64,000 nucleotides of DNA from Saprospiraceae bacterium (GCA_016711125.1 JADJTQ010000006.1:372001-436000), one strand, 5' to 3'; positions 1-10,135 are shown, counted from the stretch's first letter. Notes: a model not told the origin generated them from the letters alone. Made by a program: numbers and translations.

Positions 1-2767
1 GCCAATAAGATCCATCTTCCAAAAAACGATCAGATACTTCGTAGTTATGACCGCCATTGGTAACCCTTGGTTCTCTATTACTACTGCCTTCACCAGTCCA
101 ACGGTCCAGATACGAAATGTCAAAGTTGTACGTACCGAACCTGGCTTGCTTTTTTGAATTATAGATGAGATTACCTTGTTGTCCGTTAAAATCGATATTA
201 AAATCGATGCCTGCGTATTCGAGACCCAAGCTTGCACCCCAGATGAGCTCAGGAATGGCACTTCCCAAATAAGTACGGTCAGCTGTTGTAATGATACCGT
301 CCCTATTGACATCACGATATCGCAAATCACCTGGCGCTTCTCCGCCTATACGAGGTAATCCTGCGATCTCTTCAGCATTTTGAAAGATACCTTCAGTCTG
401 ATAGCCATAAAATGCACCGATGGGGAGCCCAGGTATCGTCCGGGTTCCGAATTTTCCGCCGCTCAGAGATCCGCCGATTAATTCCGATTTATTTTCACCC
501 AATTCCAATACCTCATTTTTCACGGTGCTTAATACAACCCCCACCGTATAATTTAATTGATTGATTTTGTCTTTCCAGTCAATTTTCAAATCGATACCAT
601 TATTTTTGACTTTAGCCGCATTGACAAATGGAAAATTATCGCGAATACCGAAATGTCCGGGCAGCGCGAGGTCTATTAATATTTTATCAGTCGTGCGTTC
701 ATAATAATCGATCTCTCCTAAAAGGCGATTATTTAAAAACCCAAATTCAAATCCAAAATTAAACTGTGAGGTTTCTTCCCACTGGATAGTAGCATTTGGC
801 AGGCCCTCAATCGTTGCACCAACATTTAATTTTTCATTGGCACCAAAGGCATAATAATACGGACTATTGACCAATGGTCTGCCAGGATAGGCTCCAATTT
901 TATCGTTGCCAATCACTCCCCAACTAGTTCGTAATTTGAGCCGACTGAAGATCAATTGATTATTCATAAAGGGTTCATTGATCAGATTCCAACCCAATGC
1001 CAGTGAAGGAAAATATCCGTAGCGATTTTCTGCCCCAAAACGGGAAGAACCATCTACCCTGAAGGATCCGGTAAAAAGGTATTTGTTTTTAAATGTATAA
1101 TTGACGCGAAACAGATAAGAAAGCATGGCCCATTCAAAGGCACTATTTGAATTAGTTGGCTGATCGCTGGTAGCGGCTGCGAGATAGAGAAATTCGTCAG
1201 TATCACCTATCAGGGCTCTACCGGTACCGCTAAGGTTTTCTGAATTATAGACCTGTGAGGTCATTCCACCTAACAGCGTGAGCCGATGATTGGTCCACTC
1301 TTTAAAATAGGTCATGGTATTTTCCCATAGCCAACTTTGGATCTGATTGCTCGTTGCCGTTAGCACGCTCTCATCATTACGCTGAGTGGCCGAAACATAA
1401 AATACGGGGGTAAAAAACTTACCTCGGGTCTGGTCAATGTCCAATCCGACACTAGATCGAAATACGATATTTTTCCAAGGTTTGACGTCGAGATAAGCGT
1501 TTCCTACCATCCGGTATCTTTTATTCTTACTGTTTGCATAAAAAATACTGGCAATCGGATTACCGGTTGAAGCATTGGTACTCAAATCATTAAAAGTGCC
1601 ATTTTCAGCCTGCGGAGTTATGGTTGGATCGGCCCGGTAAGCTGTACCAGACTGATCTGGCGAAATCGTTTCCCAGATCCGGACAATGGCCAGGTTGTGA
1701 CCGACCTTGACATGTTTGCTGACAGTATATTCATTGTTGAGACGGAGTGTAAAGCGTTGGTAATTACTACCACTTTGAATTCCATCCTGATTAAAGTAGT
1801 CGGCACTGATCTGGTAAAGTATGGATTCATTACCACCCCGAACCGCTAAAGAATGATTTTGAATAGGTGCGGTGCGGTAGATCTCGTCCTGCCAGTCAAC
1901 ACCCTCACCAAAAGAGTTGGGATCCTGGAATATCAATGGTCTTTTTTCATTGACTGCCAGTTCATTGGCCAACGTAGCATATTGATTGGCATTGGTCAAT
2001 ACTATTTTGTTTGCAAGTTGTTGCCAGCCAGTGTAAGTCGAAAGACTGATGGTCGACCGGTCACTGATTTCTCCCTTTTTGGTGGTGACGATAATGACCC
2101 CATTGGCTCCCCTTGAACCGTAAATCGCGGTTGCAGAGGCATCTTTTAGTACTTCTACCGACTCGACATCTTGTAAATTAATAAAGGATATATCATCGAG
2201 CAACATCCCGTCAACAACATAAAGTGGCGAAGCATCATTAAGGGTGCCTACACCACGGATTCTGATTTCAGCTCCTTTACCCGGTTCGCCCGAGCTGGGC
2301 GTCACTTGCACTCCTGCAATCTTGCCCTGCAAAGCCTGGGCAAAGCTTGAAGTCGGTATGCGTTGAAGTTCTTTTGAAGTGATGCTGGCAATAGCCCCTG
2401 TCAGATCGCTTTTTCGTTGCACTCCATAGCCCACAACCACAATTTCGTCAAGGGTCTGTATGTCATTTTCCATGATGATATTCCATTCGACCCGGCCGGC
2501 AATGGCTATCTCCTGACGTACATAGCCGGTATACGAAAAAGCCAGGGTCGTAGCTTCGGACGGTACCTCAAGTTCAAAAGCCCCATCATAGTCAGAGATA
2601 GTGCCCTGGTTGGCGAAATCTTTGACAATAATGTTAACACCGATGAGTGATTCACCATCCGTGTCTCTAACTGTTCCATTGACAGTTTGCTGGCTAAATC
2701 CCCAGAATGGAATTAGAAATAGACTGATAGTGCTCAGTAAACTCCTTTTGTATTCGATGTATTTCAT
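1..2767 (-). CDS. SusC/RagA family TonB-linked outer membrane receptor (3' end outside window)
   Basis: Outer-membrane TonB-dependent transporter that imports oligosaccharides together with a SusD lipoprotein. Reading the minus strand from the ATG at 2767 gives about 922 uninterrupted residues before the window edge. Visible in order: signal peptide ending in WGFSQQ, a carboxypeptidase-regulatory-like domain (VNGTVRDTDGESLIGVNI), a TonB-box region (DEIVVVGYG), a plug with the SusC signatures IRIRGVGTLND and VDGMLLDDI and KDASATAIYGSRGANGVI, then a long beta-barrel with the late motif GDLRYRDVNRDGIIT. The C-terminal barrel strands and the expected susD lie beyond position 1. It starts only 5 bases after the stop of the GH3 gene, so the two are almost certainly co-transcribed, making this the transporter of the glucan locus. 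Family assignment is firm; the substrate is inferred from neighbours. Confidence 0.96.
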   Translation of the reverse strand, partial: MKYIEYKRSLLSTISLFLIPFWGFSQQTVNGTVRDTDGESLIGVNIIVKDFANQGTISDYDGAFELEVPSEATTLAFSYTGYVRQEIAIAGRVEWNIIMENDIQTLDEIVVVGYGVQRKSDLTGAIASITSKELQRIPTSSFAQALQGKIAGVQVTPSSGEPGKGAEIRIRGVGTLNDASPLYVVDGMLLDDISFINLQDVESVEVLKDASATAIYGSRGANGVIIVTTKKGEISDRSTISLSTYTGWQQLANKIVLTNANQYATLANELAVNEKRPLIFQDPNSFGEGVDWQDEIYRTAPIQNHSLAVRGGNESILYQISADYFNQDGIQSGSNYQRFTLRLNNEYTVSKHVKVGHNLAIVRIWETISPDQSGTAYRADPTITPQAENGTFNDLSTNASTGNPIASIFYANSKNKRYRMVGNAYLDVKPWKNIVFRSSVGLDIDQTRGKFFTPVFYVSATQRNDESVLTATSNQIQSWLWENTMTYFKEWTNHRLTLLGGMTSQVYNSENLSGTGRALIGDTDEFLYLAAATSDQPTNSNSAFEWAMLSYLFRVNYTFKNKYLFTGSFRVDGSSRFGAENRYGYFPSLALGWNLINEPFMNNQLIFSRLKLRTSWGVIGNDKIGAYPGRPLVNSPYYYAFGANEKLNVGATIEGLPNATIQWEETSQFNFGFEFGFLNNRLLGEIDYYERTTDKILIDLALPGHFGIRDNFPFVNAAKVKNNGIDLKIDWKDKINQLNYTVGVVLSTVKNEVLELGENKSELIGGSLSGGKFGTRTIPGLPIGAFYGYQTEGIFQNAEEIAGLPRIGGEAPGDLRYRDVNRDGIITTADRTYLGSAIPELIWGASLGLEYAGIDFNIDFNGQQGNLIYNSKKQARFGTYNFDISYLDRWTGEGSSNREPRVTNGGHNYEVSDRFLEDGSYW

Positions 2768-2772
2768 AGTCA

Positions 2773-4995
2773 CTATTTTAGATTGACCCTGATGTTTAAA
2801 TCTGTATTGGAATCACCGCCAATACCAAATAAAAATGTCCCGGATTCCGCTTCCCAATTTAATTCCTGATTATAGAATTTTAGATCTTCAATGGAGAGGG
2901 TGAATTTTACATCTCTACTTTCTCCCGGTCCTAAATAGAATTTTTCAAATCTTTTTAATTCCTTAACCGGACGAGTAACAGAAGCAAACATATCCCTCAT
3001 ATACAACTGAGTGATTTCTTGGCCCCCTACATGGCCGGTATTGGTAACGGTGATTTTAAAATTGAGCGAATCATCTCTTTCTATTTCAGTTTTGTCAACG
3101 GTAGCCATTGAGTACTGGAACGTCGTGTAGCTTAGTCCGTATCCAAAAGGAAACAGGGGTTCGTTGGGCATGTCGAGGTACTTGCTGGTATATTTTTGAT
3201 TGGGATCCATCGGTCGGCCGGTATTTTTCATATTATAATAAAGTGGTATCTGACCCTCATCAATCGGAAAGGTGACTGGCAATTTGCCTGATGGATTAAA
3301 CTCGCCGTAAAGCACATCTCTGATCGCAGGTCCAGCCATAGTGCCTGGTTGCCAGGCTTCGAGGATCGCGTCGACATGTTCGGTTTCCCAAGGGAGACAG
3401 AGAGGTCTTCCATTGATGAGAACTAGTATGACCGGTTTTTTCAAAGCAACCAATCGTTTTAATAATTCTCGTTGGATTTCAGGGATCCGTATTTTTGCCC
3501 GGCTTGCCGCCTCACCGCTCATAGTAAAATCTTCACCGGCTACCAGCACAATTTTATCCGCATTTTTAGCCACTAAGATGGCCTGATCAAACATTGTTGT
3601 ATCTGAGCCTTCGATATCGCAGCCCTTCGCATACTGGAAATTAGTCGTTTGATCGGTAAAAGCTTTCAGGATACTGATGACGTCACTGGCTTGACCGGAG
3701 CCATGCCACGAACCTAACATGTCAATGGGTGAATCGACTAAGGGTCCGATCAATGCAATTTTCTCTGTCGACTTTAGTGGTAGAGTTTGATTTTTATTGG
3801 ATAATAAAACCATGGATTGTCGGGCGATTTCACGGGCAGCAGCTTTATTATTTTCCGAAAGAATAATTTCCTTTTCACGTTGATCATCAGAATAGCGATA
3901 AGGATCATCAAAAAGGCCTAGTTTATTTTTTAATTGAAGAATTCTTTTGACTGACATATTAATGGTTTGTTCACTAATCCGACCATTCATTAATAGATCT
4001 TTGGCATAATCATAGTAGACCGCGCCCTGCATATCCATGTCAACTCCGGCATTAAGCGCTAATTTGGCTGCCTCTTCATTATTGGTAGCAAAGCCATGAT
4101 TTACCATCTCATTGATGGATGTATAGTCCGAAACCACGAATCCTTGAAAATGCCAGGTATCTCGAAGTACTTTTTCTAAAAGATACTGGTTGGCTGATGC
4201 GGGCACGCCAAATAATTCATTGAAGGACGTCATAAAGGTGGTTACTCCTGCGTCTACACAAGCTTTAAAAGGAGGGAGGTAAGTTTCCCAAAGGGTATGC
4301 TCAGAAATATCGACTGTGTGATAGTCTCGTCCAGCCTGGGCTACGCCATAAGCAGCGAAATGTTTGGCACACGCCAAAATGGTATTTGGAGCCGCAAGAT
4401 CATCACCTTGGAATCCTCTTACTCTTGCTCCTGCAATTTGCGATCCCAGGTAGACATCCTCTCCTGCGCCTTCAGCAATTCGACCCCAGCGAGGATCTCT
4501 CGCAATATCAACCATGGGTGCATAAGTCCAATGCAGACCACCAGCCGCAGCTTCCTCACCTGCTATTCGGGCTGATTTTTCAATTAAAACTAAATCCCAG
4601 CTTGCAGCCTCTGCCAGAGGTATTGGAAAGATTGTTTTATAGCCATGAATTACATCATAACCAAATAGGAGGGGGATGCCGAGACGACTTTCTTCCACTG
4701 CGACTTTTTGCAATTTGGCGTTATAGGCCGAAGTATGGGCATTAAAAATATTGCCGGCCTTTCCACTGCGAATATCATCTAGGTAATTCCCGCGAATCGA
4801 TGGACCCGTGGTAGCCCAATCGCTGGTGAATAGAGTTAATTGTCCGATCTTCTCTTCAACCGTCATTAGGTTAATTAGAGAATCTATTTTAACATCGGTC
4901 CATGATTGAGCATTTAGTAAGTGAAGGTTTAGCAGGAGGATTAGGGTAAGCCTGTAGCTTAGGTTTGCGAAAGGAATATTCTCGGTTAATTTCAT
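2773..4995 (-). CDS. GH3 family beta-glucosidase (BglX-like), exported
   Basis: 740 residues, the usual length for a bacterial GH3 exo-beta-glucosidase. A hydrophobic N-terminus ending near LLNAQS indicates export to the periplasm. The N-terminal GH3 barrel carries GYDVIHGYK, RDPRWGR, AKHFAAYG and the catalytic nucleophile in GFVVSDY (Asp about 290). A C-terminal alpha/beta sandwich (ALIGPLVDS; GEDFTMSGEAASR) is followed by a fibronectin-III-like domain (LFPFGYGLSYTTF). The enzyme would release glucose from oligosaccharides delivered by the adjacent SusC system. With two GH144-like neighbours the likely substrates are beta-1,2-linked (sophorose series), as known for some Bacteroides GH3 enzymes, but beta-1,3 or beta-1,4 specificity cannot be excluded. 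It lies upstream of susC with a 5-base gap. The reading frame is intact. Confidence 0.95.
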   Translation of the reverse strand: MKLTENIPFANLSYRLTLILLLNLHLLNAQSWTDVKIDSLINLMTVEEKIGQLTLFTSDWATTGPSIRGNYLDDIRSGKAGNIFNAHTSAYNAKLQKVAVEESRLGIPLLFGYDVIHGYKTIFPIPLAEAASWDLVLIEKSARIAGEEAAAGGLHWTYAPMVDIARDPRWGRIAEGAGEDVYLGSQIAGARVRGFQGDDLAAPNTILACAKHFAAYGVAQAGRDYHTVDISEHTLWETYLPPFKACVDAGVTTFMTSFNELFGVPASANQYLLEKVLRDTWHFQGFVVSDYTSINEMVNHGFATNNEEAAKLALNAGVDMDMQGAVYYDYAKDLLMNGRISEQTINMSVKRILQLKNKLGLFDDPYRYSDDQREKEIILSENNKAAAREIARQSMVLLSNKNQTLPLKSTEKIALIGPLVDSPIDMLGSWHGSGQASDVISILKAFTDQTTNFQYAKGCDIEGSDTTMFDQAILVAKNADKIVLVAGEDFTMSGEAASRAKIRIPEIQRELLKRLVALKKPVILVLINGRPLCLPWETEHVDAILEAWQPGTMAGPAIRDVLYGEFNPSGKLPVTFPIDEGQIPLYYNMKNTGRPMDPNQKYTSKYLDMPNEPLFPFGYGLSYTTFQYSMATVDKTEIERDDSLNFKITVTNTGHVGGQEITQLYMRDMFASVTRPVKELKRFEKFYLGPGESRDVKFTLSIEDLKFYNQELNWEAESGTFLFGIGGDSNTDLNIRVNLK

Positions 4996-5496
4996 GTAGC
5001 AATAATTTTAATATCAGTTCTTCAGTTGGCAGTTCTTACGGCTGCGACTTCGGTCTTCGGTCTTCGGTCTTCCGGCTTTTCAGTCTTTCAGTTGGCAGTT
5101 CACGGTCTTACCACTTCGGTCTTCGGTCTTCAGACTTTTCAGTTCTTCAGTTGGCAGTTCACAGTCTTACCACCTCGGACTTCCGACTTCTCCTGACGAT
5201 CTCCTTCTTCGATGTCAGAACTTTGCTCTCTTCCTTCTTTCCAGGCCCCGCTTCCGTCTTCGGGCTTCGGTCTCCCGGCTTTTCAGTCCTTCCGTTGGCA
5301 GTTCACAGTCTTACCACTTCAGACTTCCGACTTCTCCTGACGATCTCCTCTTCGATGTCAGGACTCTGCTCTCTTCCTTCTTTCCAGTCCCCCTTCGGTC
5401 TTCGGTCTTCAGACTTCCGGCTTTTCAGTTCTTCAGTTGGCAGGTCTTACGGCTGCGACTTCGGACTTCGGACTTCCGACTTCTGACTTCGGACTC
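4996..5496. repeat. Tandem imperfect repeat tract (family 2, TCGGTCTTCGGTCTTC type)
   Basis: The 500 bases between the GH144-like and GH3 genes consist of imperfect tandem units. Recurrent blocks are CTTCAGTTGGCAGTTC (four or more times), CAGTCTTACCACTTC, runs of CTTCGGTCTTCGG, and CTGCTCTCTTCCTTCTTTCCAG (twice). Two units contain the short inverted element CCTGACGATCTCC...TTCGATGTCAGG at about 5192-5218 and 5336-5362. A six-frame open reading frame through the tract is low-complexity and is not a gene. The same sequence style, on the opposite strand, recurs at 43.6, 45.5, 46.4 and 47.35 kb. Function is unknown. The tract may affect expression of the GH3-susC part of the locus. Confidence 0.85.
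5192..5362. repeat. Two copies of a CCTGACGATC...GATGTCAGG inverted element
   Basis: Copies at 5192-5218 and 5336-5362 each begin CCTGACGATCTCC and end CGATGTCAG(G). The outer bases CCTGAC and GTCAGG are complementary. A longer version with an extra inner stem (TCCCGA / TCGGGA) occurs at 36171-36210 within the other repeat family. Confidence 0.7.
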
Positions 5497-6902
5497 TCAC
5501 TCCAGCCAACCACCTTTAAAACCGGCTTTTTTTAATCCGTCGATGATGTAAGGGCTTTTTTTCATTAAATCCCAAATAAAGTTGTTTTCATAATTCTGCA
5601 TTTGGATCAGTATAGGACCTTGGTCGATACCGAGATAATCGTGATCAAACCATCCCTGATTTTTAGTGTCTTCGGTAAATGTAAAACTGGGATTAAAGGC
5701 ATCTTTAAATCCATATTCACCAATCAAATGTTCGTAATTATTTTCCCACATATATTTTAATGCGGCAAGGCATTCATCAGGAGCAAAAGGCACCGATCCA
5801 CCCGCAGCAGTGGGTGACAGCGTACCATCATCATGCACTCTTAATGCCGATGCTCCTCGTGCACTATAGGTTATAAAGCGGATAGAATTATTATTCCAAA
5901 CGGTATCGAGACCCGCCGGTCCGTCGCAGGCAGTCAAACCCCATTGATCAGCTCCGTATCCAACAAATTGGTTAGGATTGTCCATGCAGTAAGCGCGATT
6001 AGCCAAGGTAGCACGACGGGAGTTTTCAAAATAGTCGATTCCCTTTTCCTGCATATAATCATCTTGAATGCCACGGAAATCGATGTACATGTGGCTATAT
6101 TGATGACCAAAAAGGGGTGAAAATTGAAGATATTCATGACCCTTAAAGGATCCCCACTCGTATGTAGATGTCCAACCGGACCAGGCATCGTCTGGTATTG
6201 GATGGGTAGGTGATCCCATTGCCATTACCAATAAAATCATGGCTTCGTTATACCCATCCCAAGACGAGGGGATATAACCTCTCTCCGGATGCCATCCCAT
6301 GCTCAATTTTCCATCGTTGACGTACATCCAGTCCCACTCTACCCGGCGAAAAAGAGCATTACCAATATTACGTATTTCTGCTTCCTGGGGATTATTTCGA
6401 TCAAAATATTGAATGGCAGAAATGATTCCTGCCATAAGTAAACCAGTGTCTATACTACTTAATTCGACATTCTTGTAGCGCAGTGCCTGTTCAATGGTGA
6501 GAAAATGGTAGAAAAAACCTTTGTAACCACTGACTCCTGAACTATCTGGGCCTTGTGGCAGACCAATGAGTATCTGTAGGGTTTTTAACGTACGATCTGA
6601 TGCTTCTTCACGAGTGACAAATCCATTTTCTGCACCGATTAAATAGGCTGTGAAACCAAAGCCCGTACCGGCAATGCTACTAAACCTTAAGGTCGGGTGA
6701 CGATCTGGAATTTGCAAGTTGTTTTCATAGGCTTGTTCCCAGAAGAAGTTAAAGGTGCGTTTTTTAATTCATTAATGGAGAATTTGGATGTGTCGATGGG
6801 AGATGAGAAAGCAGTTGGAGACTGTTTTTCATTGCAAGAAATAAAACATAAAACTGAGGTAATTAAATAAAATAGAAAAATGGCTTGGGTTCTGTGTTTC
6901 AT
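5497..6902 (-). CDS. GH144-like (PF10091) glucanase lipoprotein, interrupted by a frameshift
   Basis: Seen as two overlapping frames that belong to one protein of about 468 residues. The first (from ATG at 6902) gives a lipoprotein signal with lipobox-like LCFISC and the linker up to INELK. The second carries the catalytic domain: TFNFFWEQAYENN, GTGFGFTAY, GYNEAMILLVMAMGSPTHP, YGADQWGLTACDGP, DGTLSPTAAGGS, GLKDAFNP-like GFKDAFNPS and YLGIDQGPI, the hallmarks of the putative glycoamylase family that includes GH144 endo-beta-1,2-glucanases. Joining needs one base more in the coding A6 run at 6760-6765, so a homopolymer error is the simplest reason. The zero-frame sequence there is also the canonical -1 slippery heptamer A AAA AAC. 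The role is probably surface or periplasmic cleavage of beta-1,2-glucan. It sits after a terminator downstream of the six-module protein gene. Confidence 0.88.
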
Positions 6903-6917
6903 TATGAATCATGAGAT

Positions 6918-6954
6918 TAAAAATAAGCATGGACGCAACCAGTACGTCCATGCT
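6918..6954 (-). terminator. Intrinsic terminator after the six-module protein gene
   Basis: A perfect 10-bp inverted repeat (AGCATGGACG at 6926-6935 and CGTCCATGCT at 6945-6954) with a 9-base loop is followed, in minus-strand direction, by a T-rich stretch (TATTTTTAAT). It lies 11 bases beyond the stop of the 1056-residue gene and would separate its transcript from the downstream GH144-like gene. Confidence 0.8.
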
Positions 6955-6964
6955 CTCTACTGCT

Positions 6965-9900
6965 TTACTGCTTGATAAACTTGGCGTTTCCAGCCAATTG
7001 TCCTTTCAAATCATAAACCTGGATGAAATAAAGTCCAGGACCAAATGAACTTACATCAATTTGAGATTGAGACTCAAAACGATCTTTAAAGGTGATTAGC
7101 TTCTGACCTACTGTATTATATACCTCGACCTTGCTCATAACTTCAGGCGCTTCAATTCGGATTGTTTCTACAGCCGGATTAGGGGTTACGGTAAAGCTTG
7201 GTAACGGGTCGCGGTTGAAAATCCCTACTGTTGTTTCGCAGCTGGTACCGGCGACACGGATATTATCAAAATAATACGTTTTATTCTCGGTAGGAATATT
7301 GTCAAAGTCGAAAATCAGGGAGATGGTCTTAAACTGATCATTCGGAAATGTTCCAAAATTCCAGGTAATTGTTTGCCACTCATTCGGCGTTGTATAAGGT
7401 TGAAGATTATCTGGCATACCTCCGATGGTGAGACCATTTTCTAACTTCAGGCCAACCATTGCAGCATGATCCATCAGTACGTCCATGCTGATGTTCATAT
7501 TGTTGGGGTCAGTAAAATTGATCGGGGTTTCCCCACGGATAAAAGTTCCGGCAAAATTATTGACACCGTCTGAATTGTCACCAACTCCAGAAGACTCAAT
7601 AAAAGCAGCCACCGTTTCCGAAAGATTGACGCCCTCTTTTAAAGGATTAGCCACGGTGTGGATTGTACTATCAGGATCGCCATAAACACCGTTAGCAAAG
7701 TAGATCCACCCGGTAGGATTGTAAGGTTCTGCCTCAAAATTGGCAATACATGCTTCAAAAGGCGCCAACCCCCATCGGATATCATCCCAGTAATAGACAT
7801 CGCCAACGGTGGCATCCTGGCCCGCATTCATAAATAAGGTCAATTTATTATGACCAGCTCCTGCTGCTTCACTAAAATCAATTGAATAGTTTACCCATGC
7901 TTCTGCTGTGGTCACATCCACAAAAACCTCTTTGGCCGATCCCGTTCCTCCCTCTAGTTTGAATAATATAGGTACGACACTTGGGGCCCAGATTTTCATT
8001 TGTAACTGATTGTAAAGCGAAAGATCAACTGGTGCTGCAAATTCATAAACCAGTGCTGCCCATTGACCATCTGGCTCGGTATACTTACCCACGATCGAAC
8101 TATTATTTCCAGCTGAAATGTCAGGATTTAGAGCAACCTCAATATCGTCGATACCTAGTGTAATCGTAGCATTGCGTTGGCACTCAAAATCATCAACGAC
8201 TCGAACATTAACCTCCGTACCTTCACATGGATCAACAGTTGTTTCTCCCTGCGATAAATTATCCAGGAAATAGGTGCCTGTCACTTCGCTTTCTGCATCA
8301 AAGGTCAAATTGACCTGACCAAAATCAGCTATGGTCGCTGAACTCGCAAAATCGAAAGAAATAGTGGACCATTCTCCGGTGACTGCGATGTCACGGGTTG
8401 CCTCTTTATTCCCCTCAACCGGGCTCAATAGCTGCATAGTGACTTTTGTTGCTCCTTCCGGAGCCCATACTTGTAAATTAAGTTGGGTAAAGGTGCTAAG
8501 ATCCAGCGGGGATAATAAGATGGCAGTCAATGAACTAAATGCATTGGTACCGCGGGCATATGATCCAACACTCATGCTTTCATTAGCACTTGACATATCG
8601 GGATTATCAATGATGGCAAAGGTACCGTTGGCAGGATCATTATCTCCGGCAAACCAGGCCAGCTGACCACCATTTTCAAAATCTTCAAGAATCGTGCTTG
8701 CAGCCGTTTTTTCTGTCCAGATGATTTCATCAATGTAAAAGTTTACATCGGTGTCGTAAGCTGTACCTGCAGCAAAGATGATCGTCAGTTTCTTATGATT
8801 TTCTGTAGCATATTGGCTAAAGTCAGCAGTGAAATCGACCCAGGTACTAGAATCTGGCATATCAATAAAGATCTCTTTTGCTGGGGAAGCACCACCTTCT
8901 AATTTAAATAACATTTGCTTGCCCACAGGAGACCATACTTTGGCATGGAGCACATTTAAGGTTGACAAATCGATTGGGTTATCATAGTCGGCCACAAGAG
9001 CTGCCCAAGCCTCGGTGGCAGGTTTACTATATGCACCAACCTGAGAAGTGCCATTTACTAGCGACAGATCAGGATTTGCTACAACACTGATACGATCCCA
9101 ACCATTATCATAGCTCGCATTGCGCTGACATTCAAAATTATCCACAACACCAGGTACCACAACAGTTCCAGCACATGCATCTGGTGGTAGTAGAATTAAA
9201 TTATCGAATAAATAGGTATCGCTGGTTGTGTCGACACCAGGATCGAAGAATATCAAAATTTTCGTAATCGTGGTAAAATTAGCGGCAGCGCTAAAGTCCA
9301 TAATATATTCTCTCCAAACATTGGCAGATGGAATATTCATACGAACTTCTTTGGCCTCTCCCGCACCTTCAAATTTTAGAATGAATTCGGATTTGACCGG
9401 AGAATAGATTTGAATAGTCGCTTTATTTAAGAGACTAAGATCAATCGGGGTTGCTTGTTCGTGAATGAATAAGCTGAAGCCGTGCATATTGGATTTTGTA
9501 TATGAGCCGACGTTGACACTTTTATTAATTCCCGAAGTATCTGGATTTTCAACAACACCGGTAAAGGTGCCATTTCTCGCTTCCCAGTTTAGACGGGGTC
9601 CATCTTCAAAGTCCTCCAGCACTAAACTGGTCGGCGCCGGTCCTGCAGTGATATTGTCAAATAGATAGGTACTGCTATCTGCATCATTTCCGGGTGAAAA
9701 GAAGATTAGTAGATCGGTCATCGTCATTGCATCTGCCTTGGCCCGAAAATCAAAAACCAATTCGGTCCAGATGGAATCTTGGATGGCTTTACGGCCTTCA
9801 ATGGCGTTTCCGCCACCTTCTAGTTTTAGTAGGACTTCCGTAGATACGGGCGACCACACCTGCATTCGGACAATATTGTTTTCAGAGATGTCAAATGGAG

Positions 9901-10135
9901 TAGCCATCTGAACTCGGAACAGGCTGAAGGATCTGTCGGCTCCTTTGGTATAAGAACCAACACTATCGCTTTTATTAACACCTGAGGTATCAGGATTCGC
10001 AACGATGCCGTTGTAGGTGCCATCATTGGCGACCCACTCGAGTTTTCCTCCCTCCTCAAAGTCTTCCCATACTACCTGAGCGGACAGAAAACCCGCCGAT
10101 AGTGATAGAAACATAAACAGTAGATTTTTTTTCAT
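6965..10135 (-). CDS. Six-module secreted protein with T9SS C-terminal sorting domain (carbohydrate-binding-like)
   Basis: 1056 residues with a signal peptide (MKKNLLFMFLSLSAGFLSAQ). Six homologous modules of about 145-160 residues follow, beginning near residues 24, 172, 330, 483, 640 and 795. Each has an EDFE or FECQ opening, an NPD-S-N-S-VGxY segment, a P-DLS segment, a LKLEGG-like strand with KEV, a W--Y--DFS segment and a closing YLFDNI or YYWDDI. This architecture resembles jelly-roll carbohydrate-binding or concanavalin-like modules. No catalytic domain is visible. The last 80 residues (FTVTPNPAVETI; GLYFIQVYD; KFIKQ) are a type A T9SS sorting domain, so the protein is likely delivered to the cell surface. 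In the locus it may act as a surface glycan-binding protein. Ligand binding is inferred, not shown. Confidence 0.85.
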   Translation of the reverse strand: MKKNLLFMFLSLSAGFLSAQVVWEDFEEGGKLEWVANDGTYNGIVANPDTSGVNKSDSVGSYTKGADRSFSLFRVQMATPFDISENNIVRMQVWSPVSTEVLLKLEGGGNAIEGRKAIQDSIWTELVFDFRAKADAMTMTDLLIFFSPGNDADSSTYLFDNITAGPAPTSLVLEDFEDGPRLNWEARNGTFTGVVENPDTSGINKSVNVGSYTKSNMHGFSLFIHEQATPIDLSLLNKATIQIYSPVKSEFILKFEGAGEAKEVRMNIPSANVWREYIMDFSAAANFTTITKILIFFDPGVDTTSDTYLFDNLILLPPDACAGTVVVPGVVDNFECQRNASYDNGWDRISVVANPDLSLVNGTSQVGAYSKPATEAWAALVADYDNPIDLSTLNVLHAKVWSPVGKQMLFKLEGGASPAKEIFIDMPDSSTWVDFTADFSQYATENHKKLTIIFAAGTAYDTDVNFYIDEIIWTEKTAASTILEDFENGGQLAWFAGDNDPANGTFAIIDNPDMSSANESMSVGSYARGTNAFSSLTAILLSPLDLSTFTQLNLQVWAPEGATKVTMQLLSPVEGNKEATRDIAVTGEWSTISFDFASSATIADFGQVNLTFDAESEVTGTYFLDNLSQGETTVDPCEGTEVNVRVVDDFECQRNATITLGIDDIEVALNPDISAGNNSSIVGKYTEPDGQWAALVYEFAAPVDLSLYNQLQMKIWAPSVVPILFKLEGGTGSAKEVFVDVTTAEAWVNYSIDFSEAAGAGHNKLTLFMNAGQDATVGDVYYWDDIRWGLAPFEACIANFEAEPYNPTGWIYFANGVYGDPDSTIHTVANPLKEGVNLSETVAAFIESSGVGDNSDGVNNFAGTFIRGETPINFTDPNNMNISMDVLMDHAAMVGLKLENGLTIGGMPDNLQPYTTPNEWQTITWNFGTFPNDQFKTISLIFDFDNIPTENKTYYFDNIRVAGTSCETTVGIFNRDPLPSFTVTPNPAVETIRIEAPEVMSKVEVYNTVGQKLITFKDRFESQSQIDVSSFGPGLYFIQVYDLKGQLAGNAKFIKQ

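Noticed and set aside
4965..5486. Open frame of 173 codons through the 5-kb repeat.
   Set aside because: It overlaps the start of the GH3 gene and consists only of repeat-derived FGLRSSDF-like peptides.
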